A stretch of 64,000 nucleotides of DNA from contig PQWQ01000018.1 of the NCBI GenBank assembly GCA_002943765.1, forward strand, positions 1,055,018 through 1,119,017, written 5' to 3'. Positions 49,272-59,394 of the stretch are shown here, in pieces; the stretch's first letter is position 1; each line of letters opens with the position of its first letter. Both the position numbers and the translations under genes were made by a program. The notes beneath the pieces were generated by a model. That model was given only the letters and a program-made list of their open reading frames with translations. It was not told the DNA's origin and did no database searches. Source of the DNA: Psoroptes ovis. Taxonomy: Eukaryota > Arthropoda > Arachnida > Sarcoptiformes > Psoroptidae.

Positions 49272-49409
49272 GGGCCCAGCCGGGATTTGAACCCGGGACC
49301 TCGCGCATGTTTGATCGATCAGGTAACTTGATGATCAGTGACCATCCAAACCCCTGAACAGGTGTTCAATCAACCCAAAGCGCAAATCATACCCCTAGAC
49401 CACTGGGCC
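49272..49409 (-). tRNA. tRNA-Pro (anticodon UGG) with a 66-nt intron
   Basis: A full cloverleaf folds. The acceptor GGCCCAG pairs perfectly with CTGGGCC (discriminator C). The D-arm/A-box is TGGTCTAGGGGTATGAT. The anticodon stem TGCGC pairs with GCGCG (one G-U), the loop is TTTGGGT with anticodon TGG, and the T-arm is CCGGGTTCAAATCCCGG, which includes the B-box. The intron (49308-49373) interrupts exactly after position 37, the canonical site for eukaryotic nuclear tRNA introns, so the mature tRNA is 72 nt before CCA. An intron in a proline tRNA is less common in animals than in Tyr, Leu, Ile or Arg tRNAs. Confidence 0.95.
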
Positions 49410-49839
49410 GCTTCTTGATGTTGTATGGATCGCTTCCAGCGTATTTAAACGAGGAATTTCTCGAAAAATTTCAAAACATTCGAAAATCACCATAATCAAT
49501 AATCAATCAATCGATTTTTGGTGATAAAAGAGTTAAATTCAATTAGTACAGCCTGATAATGCGCGTATCGAATCGAATGTTTATGTTTTTGATGATAACT
49601 CTTTGAACACACTGAATTGATTGATTGAATCGATGATAATCAAATGCAAACATCAGCATAATTTGCCAGTTTTGATCGATTGAATCGATTAATCAATCGA
49701 TCGGTCAAATCAATCAAATCAATCAATCAAATTAATTAATTAATCAATAATCGATTCCATGAAAGATAAACATCTTTAAATTCGAATGAATTTAAATCAA
49801 TTTATTCATTTATTGAATTAATTAATCAAAACAAACATT

Positions 49840-49891
49840 CGATTAATTAATTAATCGATTAATCGATTAATTAATTAATCGATTAATCGAT
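49840..49891. repeat. Tandem palindromic TTAATCGATTAA repeat
   Basis: Two tandem copies of a 24-bp unit, CGATTAATTAATTAAT followed by CGATTAAT, each itself palindromic, plus related words from 49675 onward. It ends in ATCGATA, 66 bp before the stop side of the minus-strand gene at 49958. Confidence 0.75.
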
Positions 49892-49957
49892 ACTTTTCAT
49901 ATTCTAAGGAAATTTCTCTCTATTTCCGAGGAAATTTCCCTAAAATTTTCAACCCTT

Positions 49958-50935
49958 TCATTTCAACTGTTGTTGTGCCGATATGAATCGCATCATAGCT
50001 TCGTATAATCGTGCAGGTATCGCTGATGTGGATGATGATTGCTGAGGCGGCTGCTGCTGCGGTTGATTAAATGCGGCCGCAGCCGCCATCAAATTTCGAT
50101 TATCACTACACAACGATGGACACCGAGGATAACATTCATATAATTGTTGCTGTTCTTTTAACAATAATTCAATGATAGTTCGGCTAGGGTTATTGTTTAA
50201 AGAATCGATTGTTTGATCATAAATCGATGATAATTGTATCGATTTATGTCGATAATCAAATATCGGTATCGATGTCGATGGCGGTGTGGTTTTCGAACGT
50301 TTATAAATATGAATATAATCTTCAGGTGCTATGAGCATTGTTTGACAGCTGTCAATGTTATTGTTATCGTTGTTGTTTGTGTTCATAGGGTTATTTGGAT
50401 CATCATCAGCCACCTGTTGCTGCTGCTGTGGCTGTTGTTTATGATAAATATGTTGATAATCTTCGGGTGCAATCACCACCGTTGGTAATTGATCCAGTTG
50501 ATCCTGTGGATCGAGCTGTTTTGGAATTTGATTCGTTGGATTCGATTGTTCCATTGTTTGTTTATGATAAATATGTACATAATCATTCGGTGCCAGGTAT
50601 ACCGTAGGCATATCGGATGTTATTTCTTGATTTTTAGGGGTAAATTTGAATGGATCATTATCTTTGCGTCCAAATTTGGTCAATGAACGATTGCAATTGT
50701 TGATTCGTTGCATTGATTTGGCCATGTTTTGTTGAGATTTTTTGTTATTTCTCGCCATTTTATTCTGTTTCAACATTGATTCTCGATGTTCCGTGATCGT
50801 CGGATTACTACGACCATGGCCATGGCCGTGGCCATGACCATGATGATGTCGATGATGATGACGATTATGTTGACAATGTTGGCCACAATTATTGTGGCCA
50901 CCACCACCACCACCGCTTATGGTTCTACTTGGCAT
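49958..50935 (-). CDS. Protein with triplicated APxDYxHIY motif (325 aa), unknown function
   Basis: Single frame from the ATG at 50935 to the stop at 49958. The start is low complexity (poly-Gly, then HHHRHHHGHGHGHGHG), followed by a basic K/N/Q region. It then carries three copies of one motif at residues 110-126, 151-167 and 198-214: PTVYLAPNDYVHIYHKQ, PTVVIAPEDYQHIYHKQ and QTMLIAPEDYIHIYKRS. They are separated by N/Q/D-rich spacers of variable length. The C-terminus has a more ordered segment (SRTIIELLLKEQQQLYECY), an A/Q-rich patch and a final LYEAMMRFISAQQQ helix. No signal peptide or membrane segment. No family recognised. The conserved motifs between degenerate spacers suggest repeated peptide-docking or tyrosine-modification sites. 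Head-to-head with the GNPDA gene, 707 bp apart. Confidence 0.7.
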   Translation of the reverse strand: MPSRTISGGGGGGHNNCGQHCQHNRHHHRHHHGHGHGHGHGRSNPTITEHRESMLKQNKMARNNKKSQQNMAKSMQRINNCNRSLTKFGRKDNDPFKFTPKNQEITSDMPTVYLAPNDYVHIYHKQTMEQSNPTNQIPKQLDPQDQLDQLPTVVIAPEDYQHIYHKQQPQQQQQVADDDPNNPMNTNNNDNNNIDSCQTMLIAPEDYIHIYKRSKTTPPSTSIPIFDYRHKSIQLSSIYDQTIDSLNNNPSRTIIELLLKEQQQLYECYPRCPSLCSDNRNLMAAAAAFNQPQQQPPQQSSSTSAIPARLYEAMMRFISAQQQLK

Positions 50936-51642
50936 TCGATTTGTTGTTGTTATTTTTCGACTCTGAAACTCTTTGAAACCTGAATTAATTCCTTTGGTAA
51001 ATTCGTAATTCTACGATTTCAATCCATGAATTTTCAATTGAAAATCATTTTTTCAATCCAATTTCATTGATTGTTGTCCGAAATTCCATTCAAATTCAAT
51101 TAATTACAATTGAAATCAAATCAAAATACATTAAATTCAATTGAAAATGAGCCAATTTATATTGAAATGATACGAATCTCTTATCAATCATTGACATTTA
51201 TGAATTGATGAATTGTCAATGGCTATTCATTGTCAAAACAACAAACATGATAACATCTGTTTGTAGCTATTTAATCAATCGAATTTAATCACGTTCAAAG
51301 TCTGATAACAGCCATCTGGTATTTGCTTGTTTGTCAGTCATATGTTCATTGATTACTTTATCTTTCTTGTTCAATCATAATCAAGCCATAGCAAGTCGAT
51401 TAATAACAAAGATTCATAGTTCATCATGTGTTTTCATTCTGAATTTTTCGATTTTCAATTCGATCAAACGCCATTGAAATCAAGTTTTTCCACTTTGAAA
51501 AATTATTTTATTTACAATCACGGCCATTCAAATAGACACGCTCAAACGTCATCACCATTTTGTTCTGGTGTTTTGTGTTGATCAAAGTCAATTGATTTAG
51601 TTTTAATTTCGAAATTTTCAAAATTTTCAACAAGCTCAAACA
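50936..51642. promoter_or_regulatory. Divergent intergenic region between the APxDY-repeat gene and GNPDA
   Basis: 707 bp separating two opposite start codons. AT-rich, with no GC island or clear core motif. It must contain the start regions of both genes, unless 5' exons lie elsewhere. Confidence 0.4.
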
Positions 51643-52507
51643 ATGAAATTGATCATTCAAGATGATTATGATTCGGTTTCAGAATGGACAGCTAAATATA
51701 TTCGTAAAAGAATCAATAGATTTTCACCAGGGCCCGATAAATTGTTTACCCTCGGATTGCCGACAGGGTCAACACCTTTGGGTACATATCGTAAGCTGAT
51801 TGAATTTTACAAGTGAGTTTTTTCGAATATTTTGATCAGATGATCCATTAATTGATTTCTGCTTTCGAAGACAAGGAACAATATCATTTAAATATGTGGT
51901 CACATTCAATATGGATGAATATGTTGATTTACCTCGTGATCACCCGGAATCATATCATTCGTTTATGTATGAAAATTTTTTCAAACATATCGATATTGAA
52001 CCATCGAACACCCATCTATTAGATGGTAATGCTAATGATTTAAAAGCTGAATGTGATCGTTTTGAAGATTTGATCAAATCACATGGTGGTATTGAATTAT
52101 TTCTTGGTGGTATCGGTCCCGATGGTCATATTGCATTCAATGAACCTGGTTCTAGTTTATCATCACGTACCCGAGTGAAAACATTAGCATTGGATACTAT
52201 TCATGCGAATGCACGTTTTTTCGGTAATGATTTAAGTAAAGTACCAGGACAAGCATTGACTGTTGGTGTTGGTACTGTTATGGATTCACGTGAAGTAATC
52301 ATATTGATAACAGGTGCACATAAAGCATTAGCGCTGTCGAAAGCAATTGAAGAAGGTATTAATCATATGTGGACTGTTTCGGCATTTCAAATGCATCCAC
52401 AAACATTATTTATTTGTGATGAAGATGCAACGCTTGAACTTCGTGTGAAAACTGTTCGATATTTCAAAGGTCTGATGCGTGTACATAATAAGCTGATTGA
52501 AGATTAA
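51643..52507 (+). CDS. Gnpda: Glucosamine-6-phosphate isomerase/deaminase
   Basis: Two exons, 51643-51812 and 51871-52507, with a 58-bp intron (GTGAGT..GAAG). The split codon AA|A gives Lys57. The product is 268 aa. It converts glucosamine-6-phosphate and water to fructose-6-phosphate and ammonia, linking amino-sugar (chitin, glycan) metabolism to glycolysis in the cytosol. It is near-identical to animal GNPDA throughout: LGLPTGSTPLG phosphate loop, FNMDEYVDLPRDHPESYH, GGIGPDGHIAFNEPGSS, ALTVGVGTVMD and HMWTVSAFQMHP. Catalytic residues fall at Asp72, Asp141, His143 and Glu148, the same numbers as in bacterial NagB. The C-terminus stops about 20 residues before that of human GNPDA1, so the variable tail is missing. 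Confidence 0.97.
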
Positions 52508-52641
52508 TCTGACCAAAAAAATCCATGTAAAATTTGATCTGAACCCGGCCAAATTACAACCGAATATTCCCGTAAAATTCTGCGCTCAAAAAAAATTCCC
52601 AGAAAAAAATTTAAAAATCTAATTCTGAGAATCAAAAAAAA

Positions 52642-52966
52642 CTGCTAGCAGCATAGCTGTGAGTAGCAATCGAATGTCATTCACTTTTTTTTTTTTAAAA
52701 AACATCTGCAGAATATTTTTTTTACTGTGCACTGTAAAGGCGTGGCTTTTTTTTTATATATTTAATTTTTAAATCCCCAAAAAGTTTTATCAACGGAAAT
52801 TTTTTTCCATTGTTTGAGTGTCATAATCAAAATATTAAAATCTGAAGCATCTTTATTTATTATTAATTTAAATGGAAATTAATTAATTAAAAATTTTCTA
52901 GAAAAAAATTTATTTAAAAAAATCATGGTAGTAGCAGCATTGCTCACAGCTGCAGCTGCTAGCAGC
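52642..52966. mobile_element. Candidate foldback/MITE element (about 325 bp)
   Basis: CTGCTAGCAGCATAGCTGTG (then AGTAGCAAT) at 52642-52670 is the imperfect inverted repeat of 52939-52966, which ends CAGCTGCTAGCAGC. The AT-rich interior is non-coding. Arms of about 28 bp with a GC-rich word in otherwise AT-rich DNA suggest a non-autonomous DNA transposon. No clear target-site duplication was identified, so the class is unknown. Confidence 0.5.
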
Positions 52967-53002
52967 AACTTGATTCGTCATTTGTTTTATATACATTTTT
53001 CC

Positions 53003-53115
53003 AGAACGACACTATTAACAATGCTACTAGCAAAAATGATCGTTGAAAAATTTTGCAAAAATTTTTTTTTACAACGAATCATATTTGTTTTCAAAAAATA
53101 GTGTCGCATAGTTCT
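53003..53115. repeat. Long imperfect hairpin (113 bp)
   Basis: AGAACGACACTATT at the left pairs with AATAGTGTCG..AGTTCT at the right. Further in, ATGATCGTTG pairs with CAACGAATCAT, and at the centre AAAATTTT pairs with AAAATTTT. The arms pair at intervals over nearly the whole length. It could be a small palindromic MITE or a structured transcript. Confidence 0.55.
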
Positions 53116-53669
53116 TTCGTTTAACAATGCCACTACCTTTTTTGACATATTTGTTTGTTGTGTATTAATCGCATTTTTTCATTGGTTGATGTGTTGTTTT
53201 GACGATTGATGATGATGATGCTGATGTTGATGATGTTGATGATGGTGTCGATGATTCGTCGTGTGTTTTGATGTATATTTTTTTGATGAGTTTTTTATGT
53301 GTATCATCACCGATTATCATTAAATATTACCACAATATTATCATTGATTATGATTAAATTATCTTTGATTATTTAAATTAGCAAAAAGAAGCTGAAGAAA
53401 TCAACCTAAATTTTATGAAAAAACTTGAAATAACAACAACCGATTGCGATTCGATATATATATTTGTTGTTTTACCCAAATTGTGTATTAATCATCTTTG
53501 TTTTTGGCCAAGCAAATAATTTAAAATGATTTGAATTTTTCGCTCTGAATTTTTGTGGTCATTTGGCAATTAATCCAATTTACTTATAACCATTGATTGA
53601 TTGGTACAAGAATAAATGAATTAATCATTATCCATTAATTATTAATCAACAACAACAACAACAACAACG

Positions 53670-55678
53670 ATGGACAATGATCATATAAAATCATCGAAAA
53701 TAAATTTAAATTTCAATATGAAATCATCTTCACCATGTATTTCATCTGATTATGATATGAATCAATCATTACCGTCATCATCATCATCATCATCGACATC
53801 AGTATTTACACCACCATCAATATTATTACATCATTCACCATTAAAATCACCTGTACAGTATTATCGTTATAATACAAGATCCGAATGTTCTGATCGTTTT
53901 ATACCGATACGTGAACCGAATAATTGGAATCTTCGGTATAATATGATTAAAGAAACAACGTTGACACCGATGAAATGTTATCGTTATAAAGATTATCATT
54001 ATTCATCGTTACAAGCCGCTGCAGGAACTGTAAATGCTACGGTTGCTGGTCCAACGGCTACACTATCATCATTTTCTACAACATCATCACCTACAGCGAC
54101 AACATTGCCGACAATGATCAATGGTCAAACAATTACTAATCAAATACAAGGAAATGTTGGTAGTACGAATGGCGGTGGCACTGGTGGTGTTAATAATTTA
54201 ATCGGTAGTAGTTCGAGTAGCGGTGCAAGCAACGCCAACAACAATACGAATCAATCCGAAATGTTTCGTAATGGTCTGGCATATCAATGTTTACTGAAAA
54301 ATGAATTATTAGGTGCCGAAATTGAAGACATAAATGAATACAAACAGATTGAAGATCGTAAAGTGTTGACACCTTTGATGAATCGTAATGTTTTCAGAGT
54401 AAGTCCTAGCATTCCCATTCTGTGTATGATTTAAAATTTAATAAATCTTCATTTTCAACAGTTCCGAACTCGTGAAATACGCAGTGAACCAACAAGCCCA
54501 TACTCGCTATCACCAATCAGTTCAAAAAGTCAAAAAATGTTACGATCACCTCGGAAAACGGCGAGAAAAATATCCAAAATGCCATTCAAAATACTTGATG
54601 CACCTGAACTACAAGATGATTTTTATTTGAATCTTGTCGATTGGTCATCGACCAACATATTAAGTGTTGGTCTTGGTTTCAGTGTTTATCTGTGGAGTGC
54701 ATGCACTAGTCAAGTTACACGATTATGCGATTTTACATCCGATGGCCATTCGATTACATCGGTTTCATGGTCTGAAAGGGTAAACGAACCTTGATTCATT
54801 CATATGATTCGGTTTTAAATTTAATCATTTTGTTTTCAACAGGGAAATTTAGTCGCTGTCGGTACACAAAATGGGTTCGTGCAAATCTGGGATGTAGCAA
54901 CATTAAAATGTTTGAAACAATTCGATGGTCATACATCCAGAGTTGGTTGTTTAGCATGGAATTGTGATACACTATCGAGTGGATCACGAGATCGTTATAT
55001 ATTTCAACGTGATATACGTTCCCCATCAACAATACCAGAACGTAAGCTGTTAAGTCATCGGCAAGAAGTATGTGGCCTAAAATGGTCACCAGATAATCAA
55101 CTGCTAGCATCTGGTGGTAATGATAATCGTATTCACATATGGAATCAAGCATCAAATCAACCGGTACAAACATACACTGATCATTTAGCAGCTGTCAAAG
55201 CGATAGCATGGTCACCACATCATCATGGTCTGCTGGCCAGCGGTGGTGGAACATCTGATCGTAGTATTCGATTTTGGAATACAGTCACATCACAACCGAT
55301 TCAATGTGTCGATACTGGATCACAAGTATGCAATTTAGCATGGTCAAAACATGCTTCGGAACTAGTATCGACACATGGTTATTCACAAAATCAAATTCTG
55401 GTGTGGAAATATCCATCATTAGTACAGGTGGCCAAATTAACTGGTCATACATGTCGTGTGTTATATCTTGTATGTATCTTTAAATGATTAATCAATCGAA
55501 TTTGACTAATATTCCTTTCAATTTCAAATCAAATCAACCAAAGGCAATGTCACCTGATGGTGAATCAATTGTGACCGGTGCTGGTGATGAAACATTACGT
55601 TTTTGGAATGTATTTTCAAAGGCGAGATCACAAAAAGAAATCAAATCGGCATTGGATTTATTTTCAACGATACGTTAA
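53670..55678 (+). CDS. fzr: Fizzy-related/Cdh1, APC/C co-activator (WD40)
   Basis: Four exons: 53670-54398, 54462-54779, 54843-55469 and 55544-55678, all joined in phase 0 with introns of 63, 63 and 74 bp. The product is 602 aa. It activates the anaphase-promoting complex in late mitosis and G1 by binding degrons of substrates. Visible: C-box DRFIPIR at 75-81 (APC/C binding), LRSPRKTARKISK at about 270, DAPELQDDFYLNLVDWSS entering the propeller, seven WD40 repeats (for example GHRQEV-type SHRQEVCGLKWSPDNQLLASGGNDN and MSPDGESIVTGAGDETLRFW), and the C-terminal Ile-Arg tail (STIR) that docks on APC3. It is longer than human FZR1 (about 490) because of an A/T/S/G/N-rich insert at about 118-200 and a Ser-rich N-terminus. 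The conserved core leaves little doubt that it is Cdh1-type rather than Cdc20. Confidence 0.97.
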
Positions 55679-56631
55679 ATGGAAAATTGTTGAAATGATT
55701 CATCTTTTTTAGGAAATTCGAATAATATATGATCTTATTGAATTTATATAAATAATTCATCATCATCAACATCACCACACCACAAAATCATCGCAGCATC
55801 CAAAATTATTATCATCATCATCATCATCATTACCCATAAGATCATCGATCGATATATGAAATCAATGCAAAAAGAACCAAGAAGGAAAATTTTAAATGAT
55901 CAAATATTATCAATGATGGAAAAGAATATTTTCAAAAATTATATGAAAAAATTCAAAATATTTATAAATATACATTCATAAACAATTATGATGAGTATAC
56001 AATACAAATATTTAATATATAAATCTCTTTATATAATATTTTAAAAATTTATATATAATTATATATATTAAAATTCAATTTTTTTTTCGTGTCAATTCGT
56101 TCAATCTTATTTAGTTCAATAATCAATCAATCAATTCGTGATTGATCCGATCGAATCAAATGATTGGCTTGTTAAATGATTGGGTTTTCATAGTTGCTAA
56201 GTTTACTAAAGGGTTAAAGCCTGTTCAAATTGTCAACTCTGTGCTTCAAGTTTAAATTCAAAGTTTATTTTGGCTTCAAGTTTAAATTCCATATTCATTT
56301 ATTTATTTATGCAATGAAACAATGAGTATTCAATACAATGAGTTATTGTTCATGTGTTTAATAGTTTAAAAATTTGAAATTGATATCGAGTCATCGACAT
56401 TGTCATCATATATGACACAGTATTTCTAATGTACATAATGGTCATCATTGTCTGTTCAATCATTGATGATTATTTAGATTTGAGTAATCGAATATAAGAA
56501 AAATTATCAAAGCGAAAATGCTATATAAACGATGCTTTGCCAATCATATTAATCATCATTTTAATTATTACAATTTTGTGATCATCATCATCATCATCAT
56601 CATCGTCATACTCATCAACCATCATCATTAC
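55679..56631. other. Convergent 3' flanks of fizzy-related and the RhoGAP gene
   Basis: Very AT-rich, with CAT/ATC repeats near 55808-55830 and 56583-56605. No ORF. Both genes point into it, so it holds their 3' UTRs. Confidence 0.6.
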
Positions 56632-56637
56632 TTTATT
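56632..56637 (-). promoter_or_regulatory. Possible polyadenylation signal of the RhoGAP gene
   Basis: AATAAA on the minus strand, 23 bp beyond the RhoGAP stop codon, a typical distance. Confidence 0.45.
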
Positions 56638-56660
56638 TGAATTAGTTTAATTGTGACAAT

Positions 56661-58960
56661 TTAAAGTTTAGTTTGTTTATTAGTATTGGTCGAAACGACA
56701 CGCATTGAATTTGATGTTCGATGATGACGATTTTTCTGAACACTTTTCACACTTTGACATTGACAAGTGTTTGACAATTTTTTACGCGCCGATATCGATG
56801 TCAACGACACGTATTCACATTGATTATCATCATCCACATCATTGTTGCAATTGATCACATGATCATCATCACGATTTGTTTGTAATAATAATGAACGATT
56901 TATGATTGGTATACGTGATGATCGATATAATTGTGATGGCTGACTATCATTGGTGGATGCAATCAATTCTTCATAAATTGATGCCAAATATTTTACTCGC
57001 TTTGGTTGTATCTGGTCATCATTATTGTTATTGTTTGTTTTCGAGTTTTGTTTACAAATTGGTGTCGGTAATGAACGTATTTTGGCTGGTTGTGACATCG
57101 ATTGGCCGCTTAATCGATTTTCCTTTTCATTTATTGTCCGCAATTTTTGTTTGGCCGCCGATAAACACGAGTCCGATAGTTTTGATGAAGATAGGACTGA
57201 ATTGGAATTGTATGGCCGCAACGTTGATCGCATTTGTTCTTGTGATCGTTTTTTACATTGTGATCGATCAGCTGAATCGACGATATTCGGTGTAACAATG
57301 GCGATCGGTACCTTTGTTTCGTGAAACGTTCGACTTGATTGTCTCCGTATCAATTTGGCCGTGCTTATTTGTTTACATTTTGGTGATATTGTTGTCGTTT
57401 TCGGTGATGGAGTTTCACCAGACAAAATCAATGCTTCATCAATCGGTACAATCGAACGTGGTGATAATGATGTTTTGGTTTTCGGTGGTTCGATCGAAGC
57501 TGATTTCTTTGAATCATCTTTAAACGATGATCCGTAAGTAATTTTTGTAACGGGTGTATTCGGTGTCAACGACGGTTTACATGATTTACGTTCACTATTC
57601 GGTGTCATTATACGTTTGAACAATGATTTCAATCCTTTTGGTTCGGATTTTTTCAACGATGCCGATTTTTTCAAAGTTTGCCTGATGATTTCTTGTTGTT
57701 GCTTGTCACGTTTAAGCTTAGGTGTACCATTGTTGTTATTATGATTCAATTTTTTCAACTTTTTCTGCATCGAAGGTGATTCCGAAGCCATTGATTGCAT
57801 TTGTGCATACAATTCGGCCAGCTGCCGCTCGGTATAATCTTTAGCCGAATATGATTGCTCATTGGTTACGCAGAATTTTGTGGCCGGTATAGCTGAAAGG
57901 TTTGATACACTTATTAGATTATTGTTGATGATATTTGCAATATTTGAATTTGGCGCCAAATTTTGTTGTTGTTGTTTGGTTTTCAAACGTAAATGATTCG
58001 ATAGATATATGGTTGCATCCACTAATAATTGTTCAGGTGGTTCAAATATCAAATGAACATTATAAATCATATATGACAAACATTTTATCGATTCTTGATT
58101 AACTAAAAGCATATTTTGTACATTTGAATTGTTCATCGATGATGATGATGATGAATTCGATTTAGATGATGATGATGAAGAATTCGATGATGTCGAAGAT
58201 GATGACGGAATCGATGACCATTGACAACGAAATATTGATGGTGAAAATATGGCGGCAATATTTTTGATGCTCATACGATTTTGATCCGAATATTTGGAAA
58301 TGTTTATAAACAGCGATAGTAATTCATGCAAGAAACATTGATTAGTAATCGGCAGTAACAGTATCAATAATCGAATAGTGTCCAGCTTTTTCTGCTCCGA
58401 ATCCAAATGCAGTGATCGTAGGAAAAATCGTTGCATTTCATCCGTAGTCAACAACGATTGTGGTAGCTCATTAACGAAACGTTTCAATAAATCACAACAA
58501 TCATGAACAGTGTATGATTCATAATCGATATCGATTGTTTGTCCAGACGATAGCATTGTTTTCAACTGTTGTTGCCGTGATCGAACACCTGATTTACGAA
58601 ATATACCTTCTTCAATGATACGATCCGATCGGGAAATGTATTCGATTAATTGGGCCATTATGCAAATACCTTCATGGGTCAGTGGTTGACCAAATATTGA
58701 AAATGTTTCATTTTTACCTATTGATTCAAACAAGGATTATAACCTCAATTAATTGATCAGGTCAAAACAATCATTGACTTACTTGTTTTATCATTGTGAT
58801 GATGATGATCATTGTCACCATTCTTATTGCTCAAATTAATATCAAAATTAAATTCCGAATCAATATCCAATAAACGTGCTAAATATGTTTGTATCATTGA
58901 ACGATATGCAATTTCAGATGTTGATGCAACTTTTTTGAGTGTTGGATGTAATTCAATCAT
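56661..58960 (-). CDS. RhoGAP-domain protein, ARHGAP19-like
   Basis: Two exons, 58960-58783 and 58717-56661, with a 65-bp intron (GTAAGT..AATAG). The split codon A|GT gives Ser60. The product is 744 aa. The chosen ATG at 58960 starts MIELHPTLKKVAS; the frame runs on upstream without an ATG, so a 5' exon is possible. RhoGAP domain at about 65-240: FGQPLTHEGICIM, then EEGIFRKSGVRSRQQ with the catalytic arginine finger at Arg100, LLKRFVNELPQSLL, and NRMSIKNIAAIFSPSIF. A poly-Ser insert follows. The C-terminal 450 residues are disordered and basic, with a KEN box at Lys591 (genomic 57117-57125). It should accelerate GTP hydrolysis by a Rho-family GTPase. The short N-terminus with an ELHP motif and the mitotic neighbourhood suggest the ARHGAP19 group, which acts on RhoA in cytokinesis; this subfamily call is tentative. 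Confidence 0.88.
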
Positions 58961-59394
58961 CTTAAAATAATCAAAGCTAACTGGCGATTTCAATATATAT
59001 TGACAAATCAAACAAAAAATTAAACAAAAATATTTAAAAGGTTGTAAGCTTTGAAAATATATTTAAATACTTTCAAATGTTTTCAAAATTTTCAGGTTTT
59101 GACCGTTGAACAATGCATGCGCAAATCGTTTTTGTGGAATGATGGAATAATGGCGCGCAAACTGTGCGCGAAGCACTCAAGCGTATGTGCAGTTAGCAGA
59201 GAGGCATAGGCCTTGTGTTATTTTCAATTTTTTCAACCGTCAAATCTGAAAATATTTCGTTTTCTGTGCTTTCAAAAAAGCTTTGAATTCATTTTGTTTT
59301 TCAGTTTAAATTTGATTAATTTGATTTAATTTGAGCTTATTTAAATCCGATTGTCCACAATTTAACATTCGAATTTTGCTGATTAAAATTAAAT
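58961..59394. promoter_or_regulatory. Shared divergent promoter of the RhoGAP and TPX2 genes
   Basis: 434 bp separate the two start codons. It contains a GC-rich core at 59112-59200 (TGCATGCGCAAATCG, GGCGCGCAAACTGTGCGCG, GCGTATGTGC) in otherwise AT-rich DNA, which resembles NRF-1-type promoter motifs. Head-to-head spacing this small usually means co-transcription. Confidence 0.6.

Larger units (their letters stand above)
52508..53669. other. Intergenic region with two foldback elements
   Basis: Between GNPDA and Fizzy-related, same strand. It carries two separate inverted-repeat structures (listed), several T/A runs and a GAT-type microsatellite near 53208-53245. No coding frame. The last part is presumably the promoter and 5' UTR of fizzy-related, ending in a CAA repeat just before its ATG. 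Confidence 0.6.
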
